From: Rubrimonas sp036770645
GTDB lineage: Bacteria > Pseudomonadota > Alphaproteobacteria > Rhodobacterales > Rhodobacteraceae
NCBI GenBank assembly: GCA_036770645.1
Contig: DAIPIU010000006.1
Location: forward strand, 1 to 64,000
Reading direction: 5' to 3'
Length of the DNA stretch: 64,000 nucleotides
Part shown: one piece after another, positions 1-9,275 of the stretch
How positions within the stretch are numbered: the first letter of the stretch is position 1
How the letters are laid out: every line of letters begins with the position of its first letter
Program-made: the position numbers and the translations under genes
The notes under the pieces: generated by a model
Told to the model about the DNA's origin: nothing
Seen by the model: the letters and a program-made list of their open reading frames with translations, nothing else
The model's database searches: none

Positions 1-929
1 GCGAGCGTCGCCGTCAGGGACAGGCTGCGCACCGCCCGGTCATGGCGCGCCTCCCGGTCGTCGTCCGTCTCCTGCGCCGCCGCGTCCGCCGTCATGCGCG
101 CGTCGCTCACGGCGATGGCCAGCCATCCCGCGTGGTGGTCGAAGCCCCCCTCCGTCCGCAGCCAGCTCGCCGCGACCAGCCCCGCCGCCAGCGCCGCGCT
201 CCAGCGGCGGCGGACCCGCGGCGGCTCGGGCGGGGTCGGGGAGGGGGCCGCGCGCAGGCGGGCGAGCGCGCGGCGGCGGCTGCGGAGCGTGGTGTGGGCC
301 GAGAGCCAGACGGCGCCCGCGATCAGCAGGGTCAGCCCTTCGTCATGGGCGGGCATCGAGCGCCACCAGACGAGGCCGATCAGGACGGGGGCCGCCCACC
401 AGACCAGCAGCGCCGCCACGGCATCGGACAGCCAGCCGAGCGGGCGCTGCACCGTCGCCGCCGCACGGTCGGGGCGGCGGCGCAGCGCCCAGTCGGTGGC
501 GAGCCAGGGGAACACCCGCTCGCCCAGCCTGCCGCCCGCGATTTCCGCCGGCGCCTCGGCCAGCGCGTCCCACAGCTTGACCATGTGCAGGTGCAGCCAG
601 GCGTGCAGCGCCGCCCCGAGCCAGGGCGCCGCCCAGAAGAAGGCGTAGGTCGGGATCGCCACCCCCACCAGCGGCAGCTGGGTGCGGGCCTCCAGCGCGA
701 AGAAGTCGATGTCGCGCACGCCGAGCAGCGTCAGCCCCACGAAGGCGAGATAGCCGATCAGCCCGAACCACGCCCCCCGCGCCACATCGGACAGGGTTTT
801 GATGCGCTCGAGGATCGCCTTCTCCTGCGCCTCCCCCGCGCCGCGCGCCGACGCCGCGGCCGCGGCGGCGCGGGCGGCGGCCCGGGCCCTCAGGCGGGCG
901 GCGAAGCGGCTTTCGAACGGGGGTCTCAT
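1..929 (-). CDS. Membrane protein, possible N-terminal part of a pentapeptide-repeat family protein (partial)
   Basis: The reading frame is open from an ATG at 929 to the window edge (309 residues), so the 3' end is missing. Residues 1-50 are Ala/Arg-rich and charged. They are followed by hydrophobic segments at about 51-70 and 85-110, and further ones near 165-190 and 195-212. The stretch around residues 80-120, with the pattern RTQLPLVGVAIPTY followed by HLHMVKLWDAL, resembles the membrane domain I remember in front of some pentapeptide-repeat proteins. No pentapeptide repeats are visible in the part present, so that assignment is from memory and tentative. The gene is divergent from the SGNH hydrolase. 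Confidence 0.55.
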   Translation of the reverse strand, partial: MRPPFESRFAARLRARAAARAAAAAASARGAGEAQEKAILERIKTLSDVARGAWFGLIGYLAFVGLTLLGVRDIDFFALEARTQLPLVGVAIPTYAFFWAAPWLGAALHAWLHLHMVKLWDALAEAPAEIAGGRLGERVFPWLATDWALRRRPDRAAATVQRPLGWLSDAVAALLVWWAAPVLIGLVWWRSMPAHDEGLTLLIAGAVWLSAHTTLRSRRRALARLRAAPSPTPPEPPRVRRRWSAALAAGLVAASWLRTEGGFDHHAGWLAIAVSDARMTADAAAQETDDDREARHDRAVRSLSLTATL

Positions 930-1105
930 GCGGGGCGATCCGGGCGGCGGGCGGGCGATGCGGGCAGCATCGCATGGGCGGCCGCGCCCCTCACGCGGAA
1001 TTGGCGGCCTCGGCGGGGGACAGGCGCGGCGCCGCGGGGCCCTGTGCGCCCTGCGGGCGGCGCGCTAGCCTGCGCGCCGGGACAGGGCGCGCGGAGGGCC
1101 GGACG

Positions 1106-1858
1106 ATGGGGACGGGAGGGGGTGCGGGCGCGCCGGGCGGGGGCGGGGCGGCGGCCCGCGCGATCGGCGCCGCGGCGGCCTTCGCGCTCGCGGCCGGCGT
1201 CGCCGCCGCCGAGGCCCCGCATTGCCCGCCGGGGGCCGCGCCGCCGCGGCTGGCCCCCGCCCCCGCGCTGCGCCGGCCCGAGCCGGGGCGGCCGCTGCGG
1301 GTGCTGGCCATCGGGTCGTCCTCGACCGAAGGGGCGGGGGCGAGCGGGCCGGGGGCGAGCTATCCCGCCCGGCTGCAGGTCCTGCTCGGGGCGCGGCTCG
1401 GGCCGGTCGAGGTGGTCAATGCCGGGCGGGGCGGCGAGCGGGCCGCGGGCGCGCTGCGGCGGCTGCGGGCGCTGGCGGCGCCGGGCGCCTGGGACCTCGT
1501 GATCTGGCAGGCCGGCGCCAACGACGCCCGCGACCCGGGCGTGGCGGAGGCCGCCTTCGCCGCGACGCTGGCGGACGGCATCGCCGCGATCCGCGCCGCG
1601 GGGGCCGCGCCCCTGCTGATGGACGCCCAGCCCTGGCCCGCCGACCCCGACCCCGCGCGCACCGCGCGCTTCTCGGCGCTGGTGCGCGACGCGGCCGCGG
1701 CGGGGGGTGCCGCCTTCTTTCCCCGCCACGCCCTGATGGCGGCCTGGGCGCCCGCCGCCCGCGCCCGCCTGTTCGCCCCGGACGGCCTGCACCACGACGA
1801 CCGCGGCTACGCCTGCCTCGCGGAGCTGCTGGCCGGGGCGCTGGCGGGCGGGCGCTGA
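1106..1858 (+). CDS. Secreted SGNH/GDSL-family hydrolase
   Basis: A 250-residue protein that should hydrolyse esters or acyl groups outside the cytoplasm. A hydrophobic Ala-rich signal segment lies at about residues 14-36. The SGNH blocks are all present: AIGSSSTEG (nucleophile Ser), NAGRGGE (block II Gly), QAGANDARD (GxND, block III) and PDGLHHDDRGY near the C terminus (DxxH, block V). The ATG at 1106 was chosen because it places the signal peptide at the N terminus and follows a GGAGGG-like sequence; an in-frame ATG further upstream lacks this arrangement. The substrate cannot be predicted; lysophospholipase/TesA-like or carbohydrate esterase roles are both possible. Confidence 0.85.
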   Translation: MGTGGGAGAPGGGGAAARAIGAAAAFALAAGVAAAEAPHCPPGAAPPRLAPAPALRRPEPGRPLRVLAIGSSSTEGAGASGPGASYPARLQVLLGARLGPVEVVNAGRGGERAAGALRRLRALAAPGAWDLVIWQAGANDARDPGVAEAAFAATLADGIAAIRAAGAAPLLMDAQPWPADPDPARTARFSALVRDAAAAGGAAFFPRHALMAAWAPAARARLFAPDGLHHDDRGYACLAELLAGALAGGR

Positions 1859-1897
1859 GGCCTGGCGCGGGCCCGCCGCCACGCCTAGGCTCGCCTC

Positions 1898-2818
1898 ATG
1901 GGCAAGGCGATATTCACGCACGCTGACGGGTCGATTTACGACGATCTTCCCGAGGAGCGGTATCATTTCCCCCGCACCTACCTGAACGCGGTGGAGCGGG
2001 CGGTCGGCGATTGGGTGGTGTATTACGAGCCCCGTCGCGTCGAGGCCGGTAGCGAGCGCACGGGTGGCCGGCAGGCCTATTTCGCCGTCGCGCGCGTCAT
2101 GGCTGTCGAGCCCGACCGCGAGCGGCCCGACCACTTCTACGCACGAATGGCCGATTATCTGGCCTTTCCCGAGACCGTGCCGTTCCGGCCGAGCGGGCTT
2201 CATCTCGAAAGCCTGCTGCGCAAGCCGGACGGCTCGACCAACCGCGGTGCCTTCGGCCGCGCCGTGCGCGATCTGCCGGAGGCCGAGTTCGATGCGATCC
2301 TCGCGCTCGGCTTCGCGGGCGTGCGCGCCGAACTCGGGGCCGGCGACTGGACGGCACCCACGATGCCGACGGGCGGTTTCGCCGATCCGGGAGAGGCGTT
2401 CGTCCATGCGCCGCGCCGCCTCGTGGAGCAGGTCGTTGCGCGCCCCTTCCGCGAGGCGGCCTTCGCGCGGCAGGTCAAGCGCGCCTATGGCGAGACCTGC
2501 GCCCTGACCGGCCTGCGCATCCTGAACGGCGGCGGACGGCCGGAGGTGCAGGCGGCCCATATCCGCCCCGTCGAGCGCGATGGCCCCGATGCGGTGCGCA
2601 ACGGCCTTGCGCTGTCCGGCACGGCGCACTGGATGTTCGACCGGGGCCTCGTGTCGGTGGGCGACGATCTGTCGATCCTCGTCGCCCGGGATGCAGTGCC
2701 CGAGGCGGCGCTGCGGCTTCTGAATCCCGACGGTCGCCTGCGCGCCCCGGTCGAGCCCTGGATGCGGCCGCACCCGCAGTTCCTGCGCTTTCACCGGGAG
2801 CGCGTCTTCAAGGGCTGA
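1898..2818 (+). CDS. HNH endonuclease with a PUA-like N-terminal region
   Basis: A 306-residue protein. The C-terminal part (about 190-265) is an HNH nuclease module: a Cys at 201 in ETCALTG, the pattern VQAAHIRPV with His221, then RNGLALSGTAHWMFDRG with Asn235 and His244. The N-terminal 140 residues (DWVVYYEPRR, GGRQAYFAVARV, HFYARMADYLAF) look like a small beta-rich domain similar in style to PUA/EVE/ASCH readers. That is an inference and could mean recognition of modified DNA. No methyltransferase gene lies beside it. The first 300 bases have visibly more A/T than neighbouring genes, which hints at acquisition. It is convergent with imuB; the two stop codons are only 5 bp apart. Confidence 0.85.
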   Translation: MGKAIFTHADGSIYDDLPEERYHFPRTYLNAVERAVGDWVVYYEPRRVEAGSERTGGRQAYFAVARVMAVEPDRERPDHFYARMADYLAFPETVPFRPSGLHLESLLRKPDGSTNRGAFGRAVRDLPEAEFDAILALGFAGVRAELGAGDWTAPTMPTGGFADPGEAFVHAPRRLVEQVVARPFREAAFARQVKRAYGETCALTGLRILNGGGRPEVQAAHIRPVERDGPDAVRNGLALSGTAHWMFDRGLVSVGDDLSILVARDAVPEAALRLLNPDGRLRAPVEPWMRPHPQFLRFHRERVFKG

Positions 2819-2823
2819 CCGCC

Positions 2824-4667
2824 TCATCCGAACGCCCCTTCGGCGAACCAGCGGTCCACGCGGTCGGACAGCGGGGTGTGGAACAGCCACAGGCGCGCGC
2901 CGTCGGCGCTCTCGATGCGCCAGTAGTCGCGGGGGCCGCCGCGCCAGGCGGGGTCGTCGAGCCACCAGGCGGGGGCGATGCGCTCCGGCCCGAAGGCGGC
3001 GGCGACCGCGTGCGACCGGCCGCGCCAGCGGAAGGCCGGGGGCGGGGCGGGGGCGCGGTCGGGCGCGGGGTCCACCGGNNNNNNNNNNNNNNNNNNNNNN
3101 NNNNNNNNNNNNNNNNNNNNNNNNNNNNNNNNNNNNNNNNNNNNNNNNNNNNNNNNNNNNNNNNNNNNNNNNNNNNNNCGGGGTCCACCGGCTCGGGGTC
3201 CACCGGCTCGGGCGCGAACAGCAGCAGCGGCCGCGGCCCCGGCGGGCGGGGCCAGGGGCCGGCATGCGCCTCGGCGAAGCCGGCGGAGGCCAGCGTGAAG
3301 GCGCGGGCGGGGATGTGGCTGTCGGCGGGCAGGGGGCGCAGCAGCCGGTCGAAGCCGATCCGCCCCCCCAGCCGCGACAGCAGCGCCGCGAGCGCGTCTC
3401 CGCCCTCGGCCCGCGCCGCCGCCTCGCCCTGCGCGGCGAGGTGGCCGCGGTGCTGGAGGGCGGCCAGCGGCTCGGTCTGAACCGCCTCGAGCCGCAGCGC
3501 GTCGATGCCGAACCCCGCGTCCAGCCCCGCCACCGGCCGCGCGAACAGCCCCGCGATCAGCCCCGCCTCGCGCGAGGGGCGGGCGAGCGCCACCTCCGCC
3601 GCCAGGGCGGCCCGGTCCACCCGCCGCAGCGTCAGCGTCAGCCGCCGCGCGCCGCGGCCGTGTTCGGCCAGCCGCGCGCAGACCCGCGCCAGCAGGCGGT
3701 CGAGCGCGGCCATGACGTCCTCGGCGCGCCCCACGGGTTCGGGCAGCGACAGGCGCGCGGCGAAGACGGGGGCGGGGCGGCCGGCGCCCACGGGCTCGGG
3801 CTCCGCCCCCAGCGCCTGGTCGAGCCGGCGCACCGTCTCGACCCCGAAGCGCCGCGCGAGGCCCCCGCGCGGCAGCAGCGCCACGTCGCCGATGCGGCGC
3901 AGCCCCAGCCGCGCCAGCCCCTCGGCCGTCGCGGGCGCGATGCGCAGCGCCGCGACCGGCAGCCCCGCGATGGCGGCGCGCGTGCGCCCCGGCGGCGCGA
4001 TCGCGGCCGGGGGCGGCGGGGCGGGGCGCGACTTCGCCCCAGCCGCCCCAGCCGCCCCGGCGGGCGGCGATTTCGGCCCGGTGGCCCCGGCGGGCGGTAA
4101 CTTCGCCCAGGCCGGGCGCGCGGGCGTGCGCACCCGCGACGCCGGGGCGTCCACGGCCACCGCGTCGCCGTCCGGCCCGCCCGCCCCGGCCGAGGGGGCG
4201 AAGCGGGCCAGCCCCCAGGCCGCGCCGCGGGTGTCTGCGCAGGCGGCCCGCGCCGTGAAGCCCATCGCCCCGAGCCGCCCCAGCGCGTCGTCGAGCAGCC
4301 CGGCCTCGCCGCCGAATAGATGCGCGCAGCCCGAGATGTCGAGCGCCAGCCCGTCCGCGCCGTCCGTCGCCACCCAGGGGCTGTAGAGCCCGGCCCAGCG
4401 CGCCAGCGCCCCCAGCAGCGCCGCCTCGGCCGGCGGATCGGCCGGGCGGGTCGCGAGATCGGGCCGGATCGCGCGCGCGTCCGCCAGCCCCATGCCGCGC
4501 GCCAGCCCCGCCGCCTCGGCCGCCGCCGACAGGCTGTCGAGCCGCAGCGCCCCGCCCGCATCGGCCACCGTCGCGAAGGGCGGGGCGGAGGGCGACGCCG
4601 CGACCCGGCGCAGCAGGCGCTCGGCCCCCAGCCGGGGCAGCCAGATGCAGACGACACGACGGGCCAC
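2824..4667 (-). CDS. imuB: ImuB-type Y-family DNA polymerase homologue (interrupted by assembly gap)
   Basis: The N terminus (RRVVCIWLPRLGAERLLRR) and the following domain match the catalytically degenerate Y-family protein ImuB, which works with ImuA and DnaE2 in SOS mutagenesis (family knowledge). A helix-hairpin-like region (AATAEGLARLGLRRIGDVA) and a little-finger-like region follow. I chose GTG at 4667 because GGAGG ends 5 nt upstream; GTG at 4682 is the alternative. A 100-N gap (3079-3178) lies in a PVDPE repeat, and the frame after it differs from the frame before it. The continuation ending WFAEGAFG with a stop at 2824 is coherent (RDYWRIESADGARLWLFH), so the gene is probably intact and the gap length artificial. 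No imuA or dnaE2 is adjacent. Confidence 0.8.
3066..3208 (-). repeat. 15-bp tandem repeat encoding EPVDP, flanking the gap
   Basis: The plus-strand unit cggggtccaccggct occurs at 3179-3193 and 3194-3208, with a 13-base partial copy at 3066-3078 across the gap. In the imuB frame it encodes repeated Glu-Pro-Val-Asp-Pro. The copy number is unknown because the assembly breaks inside the array. Confidence 0.85.
3079..3178. other. Assembly gap (100 N) inside a tandem repeat
   Basis: Exactly 100 N, the usual placeholder for a gap of unknown size. The right flank ends in two full copies of a 15-bp unit (3179-3208) and the left flank (3066-3078) is a partial copy of the same unit. The true missing length consistent with both flanks and with the imuB frame is 2 + 15n bases. 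Confidence 0.95.
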
Positions 4668-4686
4668 GGGGGCCTCCGGCACAAGA

Positions 4687-4701
4687 GTTCATCTTATGTT
4701 C
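4687..4701 (-). promoter_or_regulatory. LexA (SOS) box upstream of imuB
   Basis: The plus strand reads GTTC-ATCTTAT-GTTC, an exact GTTC-N7-GTTC direct repeat, which is the alphaproteobacterial LexA operator consensus (established knowledge). It lies 20 bp upstream of the chosen imuB GTG. In the gene's orientation it is GAACATAAGATGAAC and includes a CATAAGAT sequence that could be the -10 element, so LexA binding would block the promoter. The site fits the known SOS control of imuB. Confidence 0.8.
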
Positions 4702-4856
4702 TTATCTGGCGCCGGGCGGCCCGCTGTCGAGGGCGGCGCGACCCTGCGGCGCCGCGCCCCGGGGAAGACGCGGGCCGGGGAAGACGCGGGCCGGGGCGCC
4801 GAAGCGGCGGGGCGGGCGCAGGGCGGGGCGGGTGCGGCGACGGGCCCCCGCAGACG

Positions 4857-4885
4857 AAAACGGCCGCCCCATGGGGCGGCCGTTT
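4857..4885 (-). terminator. Rho-independent terminator after tRNA-Ala
   Basis: A perfect inverted repeat: cggccgcccc (4861-4870), a 2-base centre, and ggggcggccg (4873-4882), flanked by aaa and ttt that extend the stem. On the minus strand the hairpin is followed by TTTT (4860-4857). It lies 24 bp beyond the tRNA-Ala 3' end. Its symmetry also allows it to act on transcripts from the other direction. Confidence 0.8.
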
Positions 4886-4908
4886 CGGGCGGGCGGGCGT
4901 CGGGACGG

Positions 4909-4984
<76 letters not shown>

Positions 4985-5012
4985 GGAGAACGCCCGCCTG
5001 CGAAGTGCGCGC

Positions 5013-5041
5013 CTTATATGGAGCGGCCCGGCCCGGCGCAA
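5013..5041 (-). promoter_or_regulatory. Sigma70-type promoter for tRNA-Ala
   Basis: Read on the minus strand: a -35 element TTGCGC (5041-5036), a 17-bp spacer and a -10 element TATAAG (5018-5013). It lies about 29 bp upstream of the tRNA-Ala 5' end. It is one of the few A/T-containing spots in this region. Confidence 0.6.
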
Positions 5042-5057
5042 GGGCGATCTCGCGCCC

Positions 5058-5471
5058 TCAGCGGCGGTCCTCGTCCTCGGCGTCGTCGTCGAAGCCCTCG
5101 AGGGGGGCGACATCGGCGTCGTCCTCCTCGTCCTCGATCAGCACGTCGTCGTCAGCGGCGAGGGGGTCCTCCTCCTCCTCCACGGCGACGGCGGGCACCA
5201 CCGCGGCGTCGTCATCGTCGTCGTCGACATCGGCGAGCACCACATCCTCGTCCTCGTCGTCGACCACCGCGTCCTCGGCATCCTCGACGACCACGACCTT
5301 CTTCGCGCCCTCGGGGCGCGGGGAGGGGCGCGACCGCCTGGGTCGCGTCAGCGCCTCGATCTCGAAGGTCGCCCCGCATTCGGGACAGACGATGGGGTCT
5401 CTGGCGAGGTCGTAGAAGCGCGTGCTGCAGCTGGCGCAGGTGCGCTTCACGCCCCATTCCGGTTTGGGCAT
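5058..5471 (-). CDS. TIGR02300 family (FYDLN acid) protein
   Basis: A 137-residue protein of unknown function found across alphaproteobacteria. The N terminus carries a zinc-ribbon-like pair, CASC and CPEC, around the FYDLARDP signature (residues about 12-35). After a short basic patch (RPRRSRPSPR) the last 80 residues are almost continuous Asp/Glu with a few hydrophobic breaks, as expected for this family. The ATG at 5471 gives the conserved N terminus MPKPEWGVKRTC. It sits just upstream of tRNA-Ala on the same strand. No enzymatic motif is visible; a metal-binding or nucleic-acid-mimic role would be speculation. Confidence 0.92.
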   Translation of the reverse strand: MPKPEWGVKRTCASCSTRFYDLARDPIVCPECGATFEIEALTRPRRSRPSPRPEGAKKVVVVEDAEDAVVDDEDEDVVLADVDDDDDDAAVVPAVAVEEEEDPLAADDDVLIEDEEDDADVAPLEGFDDDAEDEDRR

Positions 5472-5602
5472 CGCTGTCCCCGGCATGCGTGAATCGGAAG
5501 CGGCGCAATGGCACGCGGGCGGGGCGCCTGTCAAAGGGCGCCGATGCATGCCGCGCGTCGCGCCGGCTGGACGCCGCGCCCGGCCGGGCGCAGCATCGCG
5601 CC

Positions 5603-7147
5603 ATGGTCGCCGACGCGCTGCGCGCCCTTGCGGGGATCGCGCTGTTCCTTCTGGGCATGGGCATGCTGACCGACGGGCTGCGCGCCGTCGGCGGGACGGC
5701 GCTGAAGCGCGCGCTGGCGCGCCTGACCGCAAGCCCCTGGTCCGGGGCGCTGGTCGGGGCCGCGGCGACGGCGGTGCTGCAATCCTCGAGCGCCGTCACG
5801 GTCACCGCCGTCGGCTTCGTCGGCGCCGGGCTGCTGGGGTTCCCGCAGGCGCTGGGGCTGATCCTCGGGGCCAACATCGGCACCACCATGACCGGCTGGC
5901 TGGTGACGCTGATCGGCCTGAAGCTGCAGATCGGCGCGATGGCCGGCCCCGCGGCGCTGGCGGGCGCGCTGCTGCGCCTGTTCGGGCGCGGCCGGCGGCG
6001 CGAGGCGGGCTGGGCGCTGGCGGGATTCGGCCTCGTGTTCCTGGGCATCGATGCGCTGCAGGCGGGGCTGTCGGGATTCGAGGGGCGCGTCGCGCCGGCC
6101 GATTTCCCCGGCGACGGCCTGGCCGGCCGGCTGGCGCTCGTGGGCATCGGCGCGGTGCTGACCGTGCTGACCCAGTCCTCGAGCGCAGGCGTCGCCACGG
6201 CGCTGGTGGCGCTGTCGACAGGGGCGATCGCGCTGCCGCAGGCGGCGGCGCTGGTGATCGGGATGGATGTGGGCACCACGGCCTCGGCGCTGCTGGCGAC
6301 CGTGGGCGGGTCGCCCGCCATGCGCCGAACGGGGCTTGCGCATGTCGTGTTCAACCTCATGTCGGGCGCGCTCGCCTTCGCGCTGCTCACGCCCTGGGCC
6401 GCGCTCGCGGCCCCCCTCGCGGCGGCGGGGACGCCCGACACGCTGCTGCTGGTGGGGTTCCACACCGGGTTCAACCTGCTGAGCGTGCTGCTGGTCCTGC
6501 CCTTCGCGCGGCCCTTCGCGGCGCTGCTGGAACGCCTTGTCCCCGATCGGGAAACCGCCGCCGGCGCGCGCCTGCGCCCGGCGCTGCTGGCCGAGCCGCC
6601 CGCCGCCATGGCCGCGGCGCTGGCGGTGCTCGACGATCTCGCGGCGCGGTCGGCCGGCCTCTGCCGCGCCGCGCTCGATCCGCGCGGCGCGCCGGCCGGC
6701 CTCGCGGCGGGGACGGCGGCCCTGGCGGAGGATCTGGCCGTCGTGCGCGGCTTTCTCGAGCGCATCGGCCCGCGCGGCGACGCGGCCGACCGCAGCGCGC
6801 GCGTCAAGGCGCTGCACGCCATCGACCATCTGGGGCGCATGGTCCGGCGGCTGCGCCAGACCGAACGCCCGCCCGCCATCGCCGCGGACCCCGCGCTGGC
6901 CCGCATCGCCCGTTTCCTGCGCGCCACGCTGGCGCGGCCGCGCACCGCGCGGTCGCTGGCGCGGGCCTGCGCCGCGGTCGACCGGGCGCGCCGCGCCTTC
7001 CGCATCGCGGCGGTCGAGGCCGCCGGCGCCGGCGCGACGGATGGCGAGCGCACGCTCGCCGCGCTGGACGGCGCGCGCTGGCTGCACCGCGCGGCCTACC
7101 ACCAGTGGCGCGCGGTTCATCACCTGAGCCGCGCCGCTGCCGCGTGA
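5603..7147 (+). CDS. Na/Pi cotransporter family protein
   Basis: A 514-residue inner-membrane protein that should import phosphate with sodium (PF02690 family, NptA/YjbB-like). Two inverted Na_Pi repeats carry the hallmark serine motifs AVLQSSSAVTVTAV (about residues 53-66) and VLTQSSSAGVATALV. The second half, after about residue 320, is a soluble alpha-helical tail (ALHAIDHLGRMVRRLRQ) that resembles the PhoU-like tail of bacterial members, though I cannot confirm that. The start at 5603 gives the typical N terminus LAGIALFLLGMGMLTDGL. It is divergent from the TIGR02300 gene; 131 bp separate them. Confidence 0.9.
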   Translation: MVADALRALAGIALFLLGMGMLTDGLRAVGGTALKRALARLTASPWSGALVGAAATAVLQSSSAVTVTAVGFVGAGLLGFPQALGLILGANIGTTMTGWLVTLIGLKLQIGAMAGPAALAGALLRLFGRGRRREAGWALAGFGLVFLGIDALQAGLSGFEGRVAPADFPGDGLAGRLALVGIGAVLTVLTQSSSAGVATALVALSTGAIALPQAAALVIGMDVGTTASALLATVGGSPAMRRTGLAHVVFNLMSGALAFALLTPWAALAAPLAAAGTPDTLLLVGFHTGFNLLSVLLVLPFARPFAALLERLVPDRETAAGARLRPALLAEPPAAMAAALAVLDDLAARSAGLCRAALDPRGAPAGLAAGTAALAEDLAVVRGFLERIGPRGDAADRSARVKALHAIDHLGRMVRRLRQTERPPAIAADPALARIARFLRATLARPRTARSLARACAAVDRARRAFRIAAVEAAGAGATDGERTLAALDGARWLHRAAYHQWRAVHHLSRAAAA

Positions 7148-7302
7148 ATGGTCTGTCAGGGTTTCGCGCGCAGGCTGCGTCGGGTCGCCGCGCCGAGGTC
7201 GCTGCAGCGCAACACGATCCGTCGCAGCGCGCGGCGCAGCTTGATGCGGCGGCGCAGCGCGCTTAACGTCCGCGAAACTTTCTTAAAGGGTGGGCCGTCA
7301 CG

Positions 7303-8556
<1,254 letters not shown>

Positions 8557-8584
8557 GGACGGCAGGCCCGGGGCGTCCGCGGCG

Positions 8585-9268
8585 ATGGGCGACATCATCC
8601 GGCTCGACGATCCGGCCATCGCGGTGCGCCTGCGCCGCTCGGCGGCGGCCCGGCGCTTCACCCTGTCGGTGCGGCCCGGCCCGGAGGCGCGGCTGACCGC
8701 GCCGGCCTGCGCCCATGAGGCCGAGGCGCGCCAGTTCCTGCTGCGCCAGTCCGGCTGGCTGCGCGATGCGCTGGCCCGCGCGCCGGCGATGACGCCGGTT
8801 CGCCACGGCGCGCGCCTGCCCGTCGACGGGGTGGAGGTCACGCTCGACGCCTCCGGCCCGCCGCGCACGCCCGTGCGCCTGTCGGACGGGGTGCTGCGGG
8901 CCCCTGCCGAGGCGACGGGCGCGGCAGTCGCCGCCTTCCTGCGGATGCGGGCGCGGGACGCCATCGCGCCCGAGGCGGCCCGCGCGGCCGCGGCGCTGGG
9001 GCGGCGGATCGGGCGCATCGCCTTCCGCGACACGCGCTCGCGCTGGGGGTCCTGCACCGCCGGGGGGGATCTCGCCTTCTCGTGGCGGCTGGCGATGGCG
9101 CCGCCGGGCGTGCGGGCCTATGTGGCCGTGCACGAGGCGGCGCATCTGGTCGAGATGAACCATTCGCCCGCCTTCTGGCGGCTGGTCGCCGGGTTGCAGC
9201 CCGACTTCCGCGTCCAGCGCGCGTGGCTGCGCCGCGAGGGCGCGGCGCTGCATCGCTTCGGCTTCTGA
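8585..9268 (+). CDS. YgjP/SprT-like zinc metallohydrolase (DUF45 family)
   Basis: A 227-residue cytoplasmic protein. The zinc site HEAAH is at 183-187, with the third ligand probably His193 in MNHSPAFW. The preceding RDTRSRWGSC motif (149-157) is characteristic of the DUF45/YgjP family. The N-terminal half carries the usual small beta-rich region with RFTLSVRPG. It begins 28 bp after phaZ and may be co-transcribed with it, but no functional link is known. The protein substrate is unknown. Confidence 0.9.
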   Translation: MGDIIRLDDPAIAVRLRRSAAARRFTLSVRPGPEARLTAPACAHEAEARQFLLRQSGWLRDALARAPAMTPVRHGARLPVDGVEVTLDASGPPRTPVRLSDGVLRAPAEATGAAVAAFLRMRARDAIAPEAARAAAALGRRIGRIAFRDTRSRWGSCTAGGDLAFSWRLAMAPPGVRAYVAVHEAAHLVEMNHSPAFWRLVAGLQPDFRVQRAWLRREGAALHRFGF

Positions 9269-9275
9269 CGGCCCG

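Noticed and set aside
2824..4692. imuB read as a frameshifted pseudogene
   Set aside because: The apparent shift is created by the 100-N placeholder; a gap of 2 + 15n bases inside the flanking repeat keeps one frame from start to stop.
5058..5300. GAN/GTC-rich repeats in the acidic tail considered as a DNA repeat array
   Set aside because: The pattern follows from Asp/Glu codons of the TIGR02300 tail and has no fixed period.
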